64,000 nt of DNA from Amblyomma americanum (taxonomy: Eukaryota > Arthropoda > Arachnida > Ixodida > Ixodidae), in assembly GCF_052857255.1 (NCBI RefSeq), contig NW_027526689.1:62001-126000 (forward strand), given 5' to 3'. The notes under the pieces were generated by a model. The model saw only the letters and a program-made list of their open reading frames with translations, made no database searches and had not been told where the DNA came from. Numbering within the stretch: position 1 is the stretch's first letter; each line of letters begins with the position of its first letter. Below, piece after piece: positions 49,260 through 61,936 of the stretch. Made by a program: the position numbers and the translations under genes.

Positions 49260-52200
49260 TTGACGCGTATCACATGGATACTTGTAAAACCGATGTGTTC
49301 AGATCTAGCTCGTTTTGGTGTAAAACAGCATGTTTCGGTTTATTAAGCACCAATACATGCTTTTCGCGCAGTTATAGGAGAAAAAGTTTTGACGCGTATC
49401 ATAGACACTTGTAAAACCGATGTATTCAGATCTAACTCGTTTTGGTCTAAAACAGCTTGTTTCGTTGTATTACGCACGAATACAAGCTTTTCGAGCAGTT
49501 ATAAGAGAAAAAGTTTTGGCGCGTATCCCATGGAGACTTGTAAAACCGATGTGTTCAGATCTAGCTCGTTTAGGTGTAAAACAGCTTGTTTCGATTTATT
49601 AAGCACGAATACATGCTTTGGCGCAGTTATAAGAGAAAAACTTTTGACGCGTATCACAAGAACACGTAAAACCGATGCGTTCAGATTAGCTCGTTTCGTT
49701 CTAAAACATCTTGTTTCGTTGTATTAAGCACGAATACAACCTTTTCGAGCAGTTATAAGAGAAAAAGTTTTGACGCCTGTCACAGGGAGACTTGTAAAAC
49801 CGATGTGTTCAGATCTAGCTCGTTTAGGTCTAAAACAGCTTGTTTCGTTTTATTAAGCACGAATACAAGCTTTTCGAGCAGTTATGAGAAAAAGTTTTGG
49901 ACACTTGTAAAACCGATGTGTTCAGATCTAGCTCGTTTAGGTCTAAAACAGCTTGTTTCGTTGTATTAAGCACGAATACATGCTTTTCGCGCAGTTAAAA
50001 GAGAGAAAGTTCTGACGCGTATCACATAGACACTTGTAAAACGGATGTGTTCAAATCTAGCTCGTTTCGGTCTAAAACAGCTGGTTTCGTTGTATTAAGC
50101 ACGAATACAACCTTTTCGAGCAGTTAAAAGTGAAAAAGTTTTGAAGCGTATCACATGGACACTTGTAAAACCGATGTATTCAGATCTAGCTCGTTTAGGT
50201 CTAAAACAGCTTGTTTCGTTGTATTAAGCACGAATACATGCTTTTCACGCAGTTATAAGAGAAAAACTTTTGACGCGTATCACATGGACACTTGTAAAAC
50301 CGGTGTTCAGATCTAGCTCGTTTCGGTCTATAACAGCTTGTGTCGTTGGATTAAGCACGAATACATGCGTTTGGCGCAGTTATAAGAGAAAGACATTTGA
50401 TGCTTATCACATGGACACTTGTAAAACCGATGCGTTCAGATTAGTTCGTTTTGGTCTAAAACAGCTTGTTTCGTTGTATTAAGCACGAATACAATCTTTT
50501 CGCGCAGTTATAGAAGATAAAGTTTTGACGCTTATCAGAGGGACACTTGTAAAACCGATGTGTTCAGATCAAGCTAGTTTCTGTCTAAAACAGCTTGCTT
50601 CGTTGGATTAAGCAAGAATACATGCTTTTCGCGCAGTTATAAGAGAAAGTTTTGACGCGTATCACATGGACACTTTTAAAACCGATGTGTTCAGATCTTG
50701 CTCGTTTTGGTCTAAAAAAGCTTGTTTCTTTGTATTAAGCACGAATACAAGCTTCTCGGGCAGTTATGGGAAAAAGTTTTGACGCGTATCACATGGACAC
50801 TTGTAAAACCGATGTGTTCAGATCTAGCTCGTTTTGGTCTAAAACAGCTTGTTTCGTTGTATTACGCACGAATACAAGCTTTTCGAGCAGTTATGAGAAA
50901 AAGTTTTGACGCGTATCACATGGACACTTGTAAAACCGATGTGTTCAGATCTAGCTCGTTTAGGTCTAAAACAGCTTGTTTCGTTGTATTAAGCACGAAT
51001 ACATGCTTTTCGCGCAGTTATAAGAGAAAAAGTTTTGACGCGTATCACATGGATACTTGAAAAACCGATGTGTTCAGATCTAGCTCGTTTTGGTGTAAAA
51101 CAGCTTGTTTCGGTTTATTAAGCACGAATACATGCTTTGGCGCAGTTATAAGAGAAAAACTTTTGACGCGTATCACAAGGACTTGTAAAACCGATGTGTT
51201 CAGATTTAGCTCGTTTTGGTCTAAAACAGCTTGTTTGGTTGTATTAGGCACAAATACAAGCTTTTCGCGCAGTTATAAGAGAAAAAGTTTTGACGCCTGT
51301 CACAGGGAGACTTGTAAAACCCATGTGTTCAGATCTAGCTCGTTTTGGTCTAAAACAGCTTGTTTCGTTGTATTAAGCACGAATACAAGCTTTTCGAGCA
51401 GTTATCAGAAGAAGTTTTGACCCGTATCACACACTTGTAAAACCGTTGTGCTCAGATCTAGCTCGTTTAGGTCTAAAACAGCTTGTTTCGTTGTATTAAG
51501 CACGAATACAAGCTTTTCGAGCAGTTATGAGAAAACGTTTTGACGCGTATCACATGGACACTTGTAAAACCGATGTGTTCAGATCTAGCTCGTTTAGGTC
51601 TAAATCAGCTTGTTTCGTTGTAATAAGCACCAATACATGCTTTTCGCGCAGCTATAAGAGAAAAAGTTTTGACGCGTATCACACACTTGTAAAACCGTTG
51701 TGCTCAGATCTAGCTCGTTTAGGTCTAAAACAGCTTGTTTCGTTGTATTAAGCACGAATACATGCTTTTCGCGCAGTTATAAGAGAAAAAGTTTTGACGC
51801 GTTCACATAGACACTTGTAAAAATGATGTGTTCAGATCTAGCTCGTTTTGGTCTAAAACAGCTTGTTTCGTTGTATTACGCACGAATACAAGCTTTTCGA
51901 GCAGTTATGAGAAAAAGTTTTGACGCGTATCACATGGACACTTGTAAAACCGATGTGTTCAGATCTAGCTCGTTTAGGTCTAAAACAGCTTGTTTCGTTG
52001 TATTAAGCACGAATACATGCTTTTCGCGCAGTTATAAGAGAAAAAGTTTTGACGCGTATCAAATGGATACTTGTAAAACCGATGTGTTCAGATCTAGCTC
52101 GTTTTGGTGTAAAACAGCTTGTTTCGGTTTATTAAGCACGAATACATGCTTTGGCGCAGTTATAAGAGAGAAACTTTTGACGCGTATCACAAGGACTTGT

Positions 52201-52267
52201 AAAACCGATGTGTTCAGATTTAGCTCGTTTTGGTCTAAAACAGCTTGTTTGGTTGTATTAAGCACGA
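49260..52267. repeat. Long-range block S15, copy 2
   Basis: Counterpart of 39205-42212. Private changes include GATCAAGCTAG near 50568 and GGCACAAATAC near 51247. Confidence 0.9.
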
Positions 52268-53253
52268 ATACAAGCTTTTCGCGCAGTTATAAGAGAAAAA
52301 GTTTTGACGCCTGTCACAGGGAGACTTGTAAAACCGATGTGTTCAGATCTAGCTCGTTTTGGTCTAAAACAGCTTGTTTTGTTGTATTAAGCACGAATAC
52401 AAGCTTTTTGAGCAGTTATCAGAAGAAGTTTTGACGCGTATTACATGGACACTTGTAAAACCGATGTGTTCAGATCTAGCTCGTTTAGGTCTAAAACAGC
52501 TTGTTTCGTTGTATTAAGCACCAATACATGCTTTTCGCGCAGTTATAAGAGAAAAAGTTTTGACGCGTATCACAGACACTTGTAAAACCGATGTATTCAG
52601 ATCTAGCTCGTTTTGGTCTAAAACAGCTTGTTTCGTTGTAATACGCACGAATACAAGCTTTTCGAGCAGTTATAAGAAAAAGTTTTGACGCGTATCACAT
52701 GGACACTTGTAAAACCGATGTGTTCAGATCTAGCTCTTTTTGGTGTAAAACAGCTTGTTTCGATTTATTAAGCACGAATACATGCTTTGGCGCAGTTATA
52801 AGAGAAAAACTTTTGACGCGTATCACAAGAACACGTAAAACCGATGCGTTCAGATTAGCTCGTTTCGTTCTAAAACATCTTGTTTCGTTGTATTAAGCAC
52901 GAATACAACCTTTTCGAGCAGTTATAAGAGAAAAAGTTTTGACGCCTGTCACAGGGAGACTTGTAAAACCGATGTGTTCAGATCTAGCTCGTTTAGGTCT
53001 AAAACAGCTTGTTTCGTTTTATTAAGCACGAATACAAGCTTTTCGAGCAGTTATGAGAAAAAGTTTTGGACACTTGTACAACCGATGTGTTCAGATCTAG
53101 CTCGTTTAGGTCTAAAACAGCTTGTTTCGTTGTATTAAGCACGAATACATGCTTTTCGCGCAGTTATAAGAGAGAAAGTTTTGACGCGTATCACATAGAC
53201 ACTTGTAAAACCGATGTGTTCAAATCTAGCTCGTTTCGGTCTAAAACAGCTTG
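50085..53253. repeat. 25-monomer tandem duplication S16, copy 1
   Basis: Directly followed by its copy at 53254-56422 (shift 3169 bp), with homology running on to about 56630. Both contain the S15 and S8 sequence types joined near 52265, so the duplication followed that junction. Confidence 0.93.
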
Positions 53254-53866
53254 TTTCGTTGTATTAAGCACGAATACAACCTTTTCGAGCAGTTAAAAGT
53301 GAAAAAGTTTTGAAGCGTATCACATGGACACTTATAAAACCGATGTATTCAGATCTAGCTCGTTTAGGTCTAAAACAGCTTGTTTCGTTGTATTAAGCAC
53401 GAATACATGCTTTTCACGCAGTTATAAGAGAAAAACTTTTGACGCGTATCACATGGACACTTGTAAAACCGGTGTTCAGATCTAGCTCGTTTCGGTCTAT
53501 AACAGCTTGTGTCGTTGGATTAAGCACGAATACATGCGTTTGGCGCAGTTATAAGAGAAAGACATTTGATGCTTATCACATGGACACTTGTAAAACCGAT
53601 GCGTTCAGATTAGTTCGTTTTGGTCTAAAACAGCTTGTTTCGTTGTATTAAGCACGAATACAATCTTTTCGCGCAGTTATAGAAGATAAAGTTTTGACGC
53701 TTATCAGAGGGACACTTGTAAAACCGATGTGTTCAGATCTAGCTAGTTTCTGTCTAAAACAGCTTGCTTCGTTGGATTAAGCAAGAATACATGCTTTTCG
53801 CGCAGTTATAAGAGAAAGTTTTGACGCGTATCACATGGACACTTTTAAAACCGATGTGTTCAGATC
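52061..53866. repeat. Long-range block S8, copy 2
   Basis: Counterpart of 20650-22455. It carries GACACTTGTACAACC after the 14-bp-deletion junction (53063) where copy 1 has GACACTTGTAAAACC, and CACTTATAAAACC near 53330. Confidence 0.85.
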
Positions 53867-55580
53867 TTGCTCGTTTTGGTCTAAAAAAGCTTGTTTCTTT
53901 GTATTAAGCACGAATACAAGCTTCTCGGGCAGTTATGGGAAAAAGTTTTGACGCGTATCACATGGACACTTGTAAAACCGATGTGTTCAGATCTAGCTCG
54001 TTTTGGTCTAAAACAGCTTGTTTCGTTGTATTACGCACGAATACAAGCTTTTCGAGCAGTTATGAGAAAAAGTTTTGACGCGTATCACATGGACACTTGT
54101 AAAACCGATGTGTTCAGATCTAGCTCGTTTAGGTCTAAAACAGCTTGTTTCGTTGTATTAAGCACGAATACATGCTTTTCGCGCAGTTATAAGAGAAAAA
54201 GTTTTGACGCGTATCACATGGATACTTGAAAAACCGATGTGTTCAGATCTAGCTCGTTTTGGTGTAAAACAGCTTGTTTCGGTTTATTAAGCACGAATAC
54301 ATGCTTTGGCGCAGTTATAAGAGAAAAACTTTTGACGCGTATCACAAGGACTTGTAAAACCGATGTGTTCAGATTTAGCTCGTTTTGGTCTAAAACAGCT
54401 TGTTTGGTTGTATTAGGCACGAATACAAGCTTTTCGCGCAGTTATAAGAGAAAAAGTTTTGACGCCTGTCACAGGGAGACTTGTAAAACCCATGTGTTCA
54501 GATCTAGCTCGTTTTGGTCTAAAACAGCTTGTTTCGTTGTATTAAGCACGAATACAAGCTTTTCGAGCAGTTATCAGAAGAAGTTTTGACCCGTATCACA
54601 CACTTGTAAAACCGTTGTGCTCAGATCTAGCTCGTTTAGGTCTAAAACAGCTTGTTTCGTTGTATTAAGCACGAATACAAGCTTTTCGAGCAGTTATGAG
54701 AAAACGTTTTGACGCGTATCACATGGACACTTGTAAAACCGATGTGTTCAGATCTAGCTCGTTTAGGTCTAAATCAGCTTGTTTCGTTGTAATAAGCACC
54801 AATACATGCTTTTCGCGCAGCTATAAGAGAAAAAGTTTTGACGCGTATCACACACTTGTAAAACCGTTGTGCTCAGATCTAGCTCGTTTAGGTCTAAAAC
54901 AGCTTGTTTCGTTGTATTAAGCACGAATACATGCTTTTCGCGCAGTTATAAGAGAAAAAGTTTTGACGCGTTCACATAGACACTTGTAAAAATGATGTGT
55001 TCAGATCTAGCTCGTTTTGGTCTAAAACAGCTTGTTTCGTTGTATTACGCACGAATACAAGCTTTTCGAGCAGTTATGAGAAAAAGTTTTGACGCGTATC
55101 ACATGGACACTTGTAAAACCGATGTGTTCAGATCTAGCTCGTTTAGGTCTAAAACAGCTTGTTTCGTTGTATTAAGCACGAATACATGCTTTTCGCGCAG
55201 TTATAAGAGAAAAAGTTTTGACGCGTATCAAATGGATACTTGTAAAACCGATGTGTTCAGATCTAGCTCGTTTTGGTGTAAAACAGCTTGTTTCGGTTTA
55301 TTAAGCACGAATACATGCTTTGGCGCAGTTATAAGAGAGAAACTTTTGACGCGTATCACAAGGACTTGTAAAACCGATGTGTTCAGATTTAGCTCGTTTT
55401 GGTCTAAAACAGCTTGTTTGGTTGTATTAAGCACGAATACAAGCTTTTCGCGCAGTTATAAGAGAAAAAGTTTTGACGCCTGTCACAGGGAGACTTGTAA
55501 AACCGATGTGTTCAGATCTAGCTCGTTTTGGTCTAAAACAGCTTGTTTTGTTGTATTAAGCACGAATACAAGCTTTTTGA
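53110..55580. repeat. Segmental block S17, copy 1
   Basis: Matches 59466-61936 with a shift of 6356 bp (50 monomers), including the marker block and the GATACTTGAAAAACC and GACCCGTATC forms. Confidence 0.9.
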
Positions 55581-56422
55581 GCAGTTATCATAAGAAGTTT
55601 TGACGCGTATTACATGGACACTTGTAAAACCGATGTGTTCAGATCTAGCTCGTTTAGGTCTAAAACAGCTTGTTTCGTTGTATTAAGCACCAATACATGC
55701 TTTTCGCGCAGTTATAAGAGAAAAAGTTTTGACGCGTATCACAGACACTTGTAAAACCGATGTATTCAGATCTAGCTCGTTTTGGTCTAAAACAGCTTGT
55801 TTCGTTGTAATACGCACGAATACAAGCTTTTCGAGCAGTTATAAGAAAAAGTTTTGACGCGTATCACATGGACACTTGTAAAACCGATGTGTTCAGATCT
55901 AGCTCTTTTTGGTGTAAAACAGCTTGTTTCGATTTATTAAGCACGAATACATGCTTTGGCGCAGTTATAAGAGAAAAACTTTTGACGCGTATCACAAGAA
56001 CACGTAAAACCGATGCGTTCAGATTAGCTCGTTTCGTTCTAAATCATCTTGTTTCGTTGTATTAAGCACGAATACAACCTTTTCGAGCAGTTATAAGAGA
56101 AAAAGTTTTGACGCCTGTCACAGGGAGACTTGTAAAACCGATGTGTTCAGATCTAGCTCGTTTAGGTCTAAAACAGCTTGTTTCGTTTTATTAAGCACGA
56201 ATACAAGCTTTTCGAGCAGTTATGAGAAAAAGTTTTGGACACTTGTACAACCGATGTGTTCAGATCTAGCTCGTTTAGGTCTAAAACAGCTTGTTTCGTT
56301 GTATTAAGCACGAATACATGCTTTTCGCGCAGTTATAAGAGAGAAAGTTTTGACGCGTATCACATAGACACTTGTAAAACCGATGTGTTCAAATCTAGCT
56401 CGTTTCGGTCTAAAACAGCTTG
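53254..56422. repeat. 25-monomer tandem duplication S16, copy 2
   Basis: Second copy of 50085-53253. Private changes include TATCATAAGAAG (near 55589) and CTAAATCATC (near 56043). Confidence 0.93.
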
Positions 56423-56629
56423 TTTCGTTGTATTAAGCACGAATACAACCTTTTCGAGCAGTTAAAAGTGAAAAAGTTTTGAAGCGTATCACATGGACAC
56501 TTATAAAACCGATGTATTCAGATCTAGCTCGTTTAGGTCTAAAACAGCTTGTTTCGTTGTATTAAGCACGAATACATGCTTTTCACGCAGTTATAAGAGA
56601 AAAACTTTTGACGCGTATCACATGGACAC

Positions 56630-57360
56630 TTGTAAAACCGATGTGTTCAGATCTAGCTCGTTTTGGTCTAAAACAGCTTGTTTCGTTGTATTACGCACGA
56701 ATACAAGCTTTTCGAGCAGTTATGAGAAAAAGTTTTGACGCGTATCACATGGACACTTGTAAAACCGATGTGTTCAGATCTAGCTCGTTTAGGTCTAAAA
56801 CAGCTTGTTTCGTTGTATTAAGCACGAATACATGCTTTTCGCGCAGTTATAAGAGAAAAAGTTTTGACGCGTATCACATGGATACTTGTAAAACCGATGT
56901 GTTCAGATCTAGCTCGTTTTGGTGTAAAACAGCTTGTTTCGGTTTATTAAGCACGAATACATGCTTTGGCGCAGTTATAAGAGAAAAACTTTTGACGCGT
57001 ATCACAAGGACTTGTAAAACCGATGTGTTCAGATTTAGCTCGTTTTGGTCTAAAACAGCTTGTTTGGTTGTATTAGGCACGAATACAAGCTTTTCGCGCA
57101 GTTATAAGAGAAAAAGTTTTGACGCCTGTCACAGGGAGACTTGTAAAACCCATGTGTTCAGATCTAGCTCGTTTTGGTCTAAAACAGCTTGTTTCGTTGT
57201 ATTAAGCACGAATACAAGCTTTTCGAGCAGTTATCAGAAGAAGTTTTGACCCGTATCACACACTTGTAAAACCGTTGTGCTCAGATCTAGCTCGTTTAGG
57301 TCTAAAACAGCTTGTTTCGTTGTATTAAGCACGAATACAAGCTTTTCGAGCAGTTATGAG
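56630..57360. repeat. Block resembling 53970-54700 after a four-monomer deletion
   Basis: Up to about 56630 the sequence follows 53254-53461 at a shift of 3169 bp; after it the match continues at a shift of 2660 bp. The difference, 509 bp, is four monomers, and removes the CCGGTGTTC marker block expected here. A further change of shift to 2409 bp near 57.5 kb removes about two more monomers. Confidence 0.85.
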
Positions 57361-57509
57361 AAAAAGTTTTGACGCGTATCACATGGACACTTGTAAAGCC
57401 GATGTGTTCAGATCTAGCTCGTTTAGGTCTAAATCAGCTTGTTTCGTTGTAGTAAGCACCAATACATGCTTTTCGCGCAGCTATAAGAGAAAAAGTTTTG
57501 ACGCGTATC

Positions 57510-59500
57510 ACATGGACACTTGTAAAACCGATGTGTTCAGATCTAGCTCGTTTAGGTCTAAAACAGCTTGTTTCGTTGTATTAAGCACGAATACATGCTT
57601 TTCGCGCAGCTATAAGAGAAAAAGTTTTGACGCGTATCAAATGGATACTTGTAAAACCGATGTGTTCAGATCTAGCTCGTTTTGGTGTAAAACAGCTTGT
57701 TTCGGTTTATTAAGCACGAATACATGCTTTGGCGCAGTTATAAGAGAAAAACTTTTGACGCGTATCACAAGGACTTGTAAAACCGATGTGTTCAGATTTA
57801 GCTCGTTTTGGTCTAAAACAGCTTGTTTGGTTGTATTAAGCACGAATACAAGCTTTTCGCGCAGTTATAAGAGAAAAAGTTTTGACGCCTGTCACAGGGA
57901 GACTTGTAAAACCGATGTGTTCAGATCTAGCTCGTTTTGGTCTAAAACAGCTTGTTTCGTTGTATTAAGCACGAATACAAGCTTTTTGAGCAGTTATCAG
58001 AAGTTTTGACGCGTATCACATGGACACTTGTAAAACCGATGTGTTCAGATCTAGCTCGTTTAGGTCTAAAACAGCTTGTTTCGTTGTATTAAGCACCAAT
58101 ACATGCTTTTCGCGCAGTTATAAGAGAAAACGTTTTGACGCGTACCACATAGACACTTGTAAAACCGATGTGTTCAGATCTAGCTCGTTTTGGTCTAAAA
58201 CAGCTTGTTTCGTTGTATTACGCACGAATAGAAGCTTTTCGAGCAGTTATAAGAGAAAAAGTTTTGACGCCTATCACATGGACACTTGTAAAACCGATGT
58301 GTTCAGATCTAGCCCGTTTTGGTGTAAAACAGCTTGTTTCGTTGTAATAAGCACCAATACATGCTTTTCGCGCTGCTATAAGAGAAAAAGTTTTGACGCG
58401 TATCACACACTTGTAAAACCGTTGTGTTCAGATCTAGATCGTTTTGGTCTAAAACAGCTTGTTTCGTTGTATTAAGCACGAATACAACCTTTTCGAGCAG
58501 TTAAAAGAGAAAAAGTTGACGCTTATCACATGGACACTTGTAAAACCGATGTGCTCAGATCTAGCTCGTTTAGGTCTAAAACAGCTTGTTTCGTTGTATT
58601 AAGCACGAATACATGCTTTTCGCGCAGTTATAAGACAAAAAGTTTTGACGCGTATCACATAGACACTTGTAAAAATGATGTGTTCAGATCTAGCTCGTTT
58701 TGGTCTAAAACAGCTTGTTTCGTTGTATTACGCACGAATACAAGCTTTTCGAGCAGTTATGAGAAAAAGTTTTGACGCGTATCACATGGAGACTTGTAAA
58801 ACCGATGTGTTCAGATCTAGCTCGTTTAGGTCTAAAACAGCTTGTTTCGTTGTATTAAGCACGAATACATGCTTTTCGCGCAGTTATAAGAGAAAAAGTT
58901 TTGACGCGTACCACATGGATACTTGTAAAACCGATGTGTTCAGATCTAGCTCGTTTTGGTGTAAAACAGCTTGTTTCGGTTTATTAAGCACGAATACATG
59001 CTTTGGCGCAGTTATAAGAGAAAAACTTTTGACGCGTATCACAAGGACTTGTAAAACCGATGTGTTCAGATTTAGCTCGTTTTGGTCTAAAACAGCTTGT
59101 TTGGTTGTATTAAGCACGAATACAAGCTTTTCGCGCAGTTATAAGAGAAAAAGTTTTGACGCCTGTCACAGGGAGACTTGTAAAACCCATGTGTTCAGAT
59201 CTAGCTCGTTTTGGTCTAAAACAGCTTGTTTCGTTGTATTAAGCACGAATACAAGCTTTTCGAGCAGTTATCAGAAGAAGTTTTGACGCGTATCACACAC
59301 TTGTAAAACCGTTGTGCTCAGATCTAGCTCGTTTAGGTCTAAAACAGCTTGTTTCGTTGTATTAGGCACGAATACAACTTTTTCGAGCAGTTAAAAGAGA
59401 AAAAATTTTGACGCGTATCACGTGGACAATTTTAAAACCGATGTGTTCAGATCTAGCTCCTTTTGGTCTAAAACAGCTTGTTTCGTTGTATTAAGCACGA
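57510..59500. repeat. Segmental block S18, copy 1
   Basis: Matches 61457-63447 with a shift of 3947 bp (31 monomers). It contains the hybrid monomer with its switch point at 58330-58341 and the CGTGGACAATTTTAAAACC unit near 59420. Confidence 0.9.
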
Positions 59501-61936
59501 ATACATGCTTTTCGCGCAGTTATAAGAGAGAAAGTTTTGACGCGTATCACATAGACACTTGTAAAACCGATGTGTTCAAATCTAGCTCGTTTCGGTCTAA
59601 AACAGCTTGTTTCGTTGTATTAAGCACGAATACAACCTTTTCGAGCAGTTAAAAGTGAAAAAGTTTTGAAGCGTATCACATGGACACTTATAAAACCGAT
59701 GTATTCAGATCTAGCTCGTTTAGGTCTAAAACAGCTTGTTTCGTTGTATTAAGCACGAATACATGCTTTTCACGCAGTTATAAGAGAAAAACTTTTGACG
59801 CGTATCACATGGACACTTGTAAAACCGGTGTTCAGATCTAGCTCGTTTCGGTCTATAACAGCTTGTGTCGTTGGATTAAGCACGAATACATGCGTTTGGC
59901 GCAGTTATAAGAGAAAGACATTTGATGCTTATCACATGGACACTTGTAAAACCGATGCGTTCAGATTAGTTCGTTTTGGTCTAAAACAGCTTGTTTCGTT
60001 GTATTAAGCACGAATACAATCTTTTCGCGCAGTTATAGAAGATAAAGTTTTGACGCTTATCAGAGGGACACTTGTAAAACCGATGTGTTCAGATCTAGCT
60101 AGTTTCTGTCTAAAACAGCTTGCTTCGTTGGATTAAGCAAGAATACATGCTTTTCGCGCAGTTATAAGAGAAAGTTTTGACGCGTATCACATGGACACTT
60201 TTAAAACCGATGTGTTCAGATCTTGCTCGTTTTGGTCTAAAAAAGCTTGTTTCTTTGTATTAAGCACGAATACAAGCTTCTCGGGCAGTTATGGGAAAAA
60301 GTTTTGACGCGTATCACATGGACACTTGTAAAACCGATGTGTTCAGATCTAGCTCGTTTTGGTCTAAAACAGCTTGTTTCGTTGTATTACGCACGAATAC
60401 AAGCTTTTCGAGCAGTTATGAGAAAAAGTTTTGACGCGTATCACATGGACACTTGTAAAACCGATGTGTTCAGATCTAGCTCGTTTAGGTCTAAAACAGC
60501 TTGTTTCGTTGTATTAAGCACGAATACATGCTTTTCGCGCAGTTATAAGAGAAAAAGTTTTGACGCGTATCACATGGATACTTGAAAAACCGATGTGTTC
60601 AGATCTAGCTCGTTTTGGTGTAAAACAGCTTGTTTCGGTTTATTAAGCACGAATACATGCTTTGGCGCAGTTATAAGAGAAAAACTTTTGACGCGTATCA
60701 CAAGGACTTGTAAAACCGATGTGTTCAGATTTAGCTCGTTTTGGTCTAAAACAGCTTGTTTGGTTGTATTAGGCACGAATACAAGCTTTTCGCGCAGTTA
60801 TAAGAGAAAAAGTTTTGACGCCTGTCACAGGGAGACTTGTAAAACCCATGTGTTCAGATCTAGCTCGTTTTGGTCTAAAACAGCTTGTTTCGTTGTATTA
60901 AGCACGAATACAAGCTTTTCGAGCAGTTATCAGAAGAAGTTTTGACCCGTATCACACACTTGTAAAACCGTTGTGCTCAGATCTAGCTCGTTTAGGTCTA
61001 AAACAGCTTGTTTCGTTGTATTAAGCACGAATACAAGCTTTTCGAGCAGTTATGAGAAAACGTTTTGACGCGTATCACATGGACACTTGTAAAACCGATG
61101 TGTTCAGATCTAGCTCGTTTAGGTCTAAATCAGCTTGTTTCGTTGTAATAAGCACCAATACATGCTTTTCGCGCAGCTATAAGAGAAAAAGTTTTGACGC
61201 GTATCACACACTTGTAAAACCGTTGTGCTCAGATCTAGCTCGTTTAGGTCTAAAACAGCTTGTTTCGTTGTATTAAGCACGAATACATGCTTTTCGCGCA
61301 GTTATAAGAGAAAAAGTTTTGACGCGTTCACATAGACACTTGTAAAAATGATGTGTTCAGATCTAGCTCGTTTTGGTCTAAAACAGCTTGTTTCGTTGTA
61401 TTACGCACGAATACAAGCTTTTCGAGCAGTTATGAGAAAAAGTTTTGACGCGTATCACATGGACACTTGTAAAACCGATGTGTTCAGATCTAGCTCGTTT
61501 AGGTCTAAAACAGCTTGTTTCGTTGTATTAAGCACGAATACATGCTTTTCGCGCAGTTATAAGAGAAAAAGTTTTGACGCGTATCAAATGGATACTTGTA
61601 AAACCGATGTGTTCAGATCAAGCTCGTTTTGGTGTAAAACAGCTTGTTTCGGTTTATTAAGCACGAATACATGCTTTGGCGCAGTTATAAGAGAGAAACT
61701 TTTGACGCGTATCACAAGGACTTGTAAAACCGATGTGTTCAGATTTAGCTCGTTTTGGTCTAAAACAGCTTGTTTGGTTGTATTAAGCACGAATACAAGC
61801 TTTTCGCGCAGTTATAAGAGAAAAAGTTTTGACGCCTGTCACAGGGAGACTTGTAAAACCGATGTGTTCAGATCTAGCTCGTTTTGGTCTAAAACAGCTT
61901 GTTTCGTTGTATTAAGCACGAATACAAGCTTTTTGA
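59466..61936. repeat. Segmental block S17, copy 2
   Basis: Counterpart of 53110-55580. GATCAAGCTCG near 61617 is private to this copy. Confidence 0.9.
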
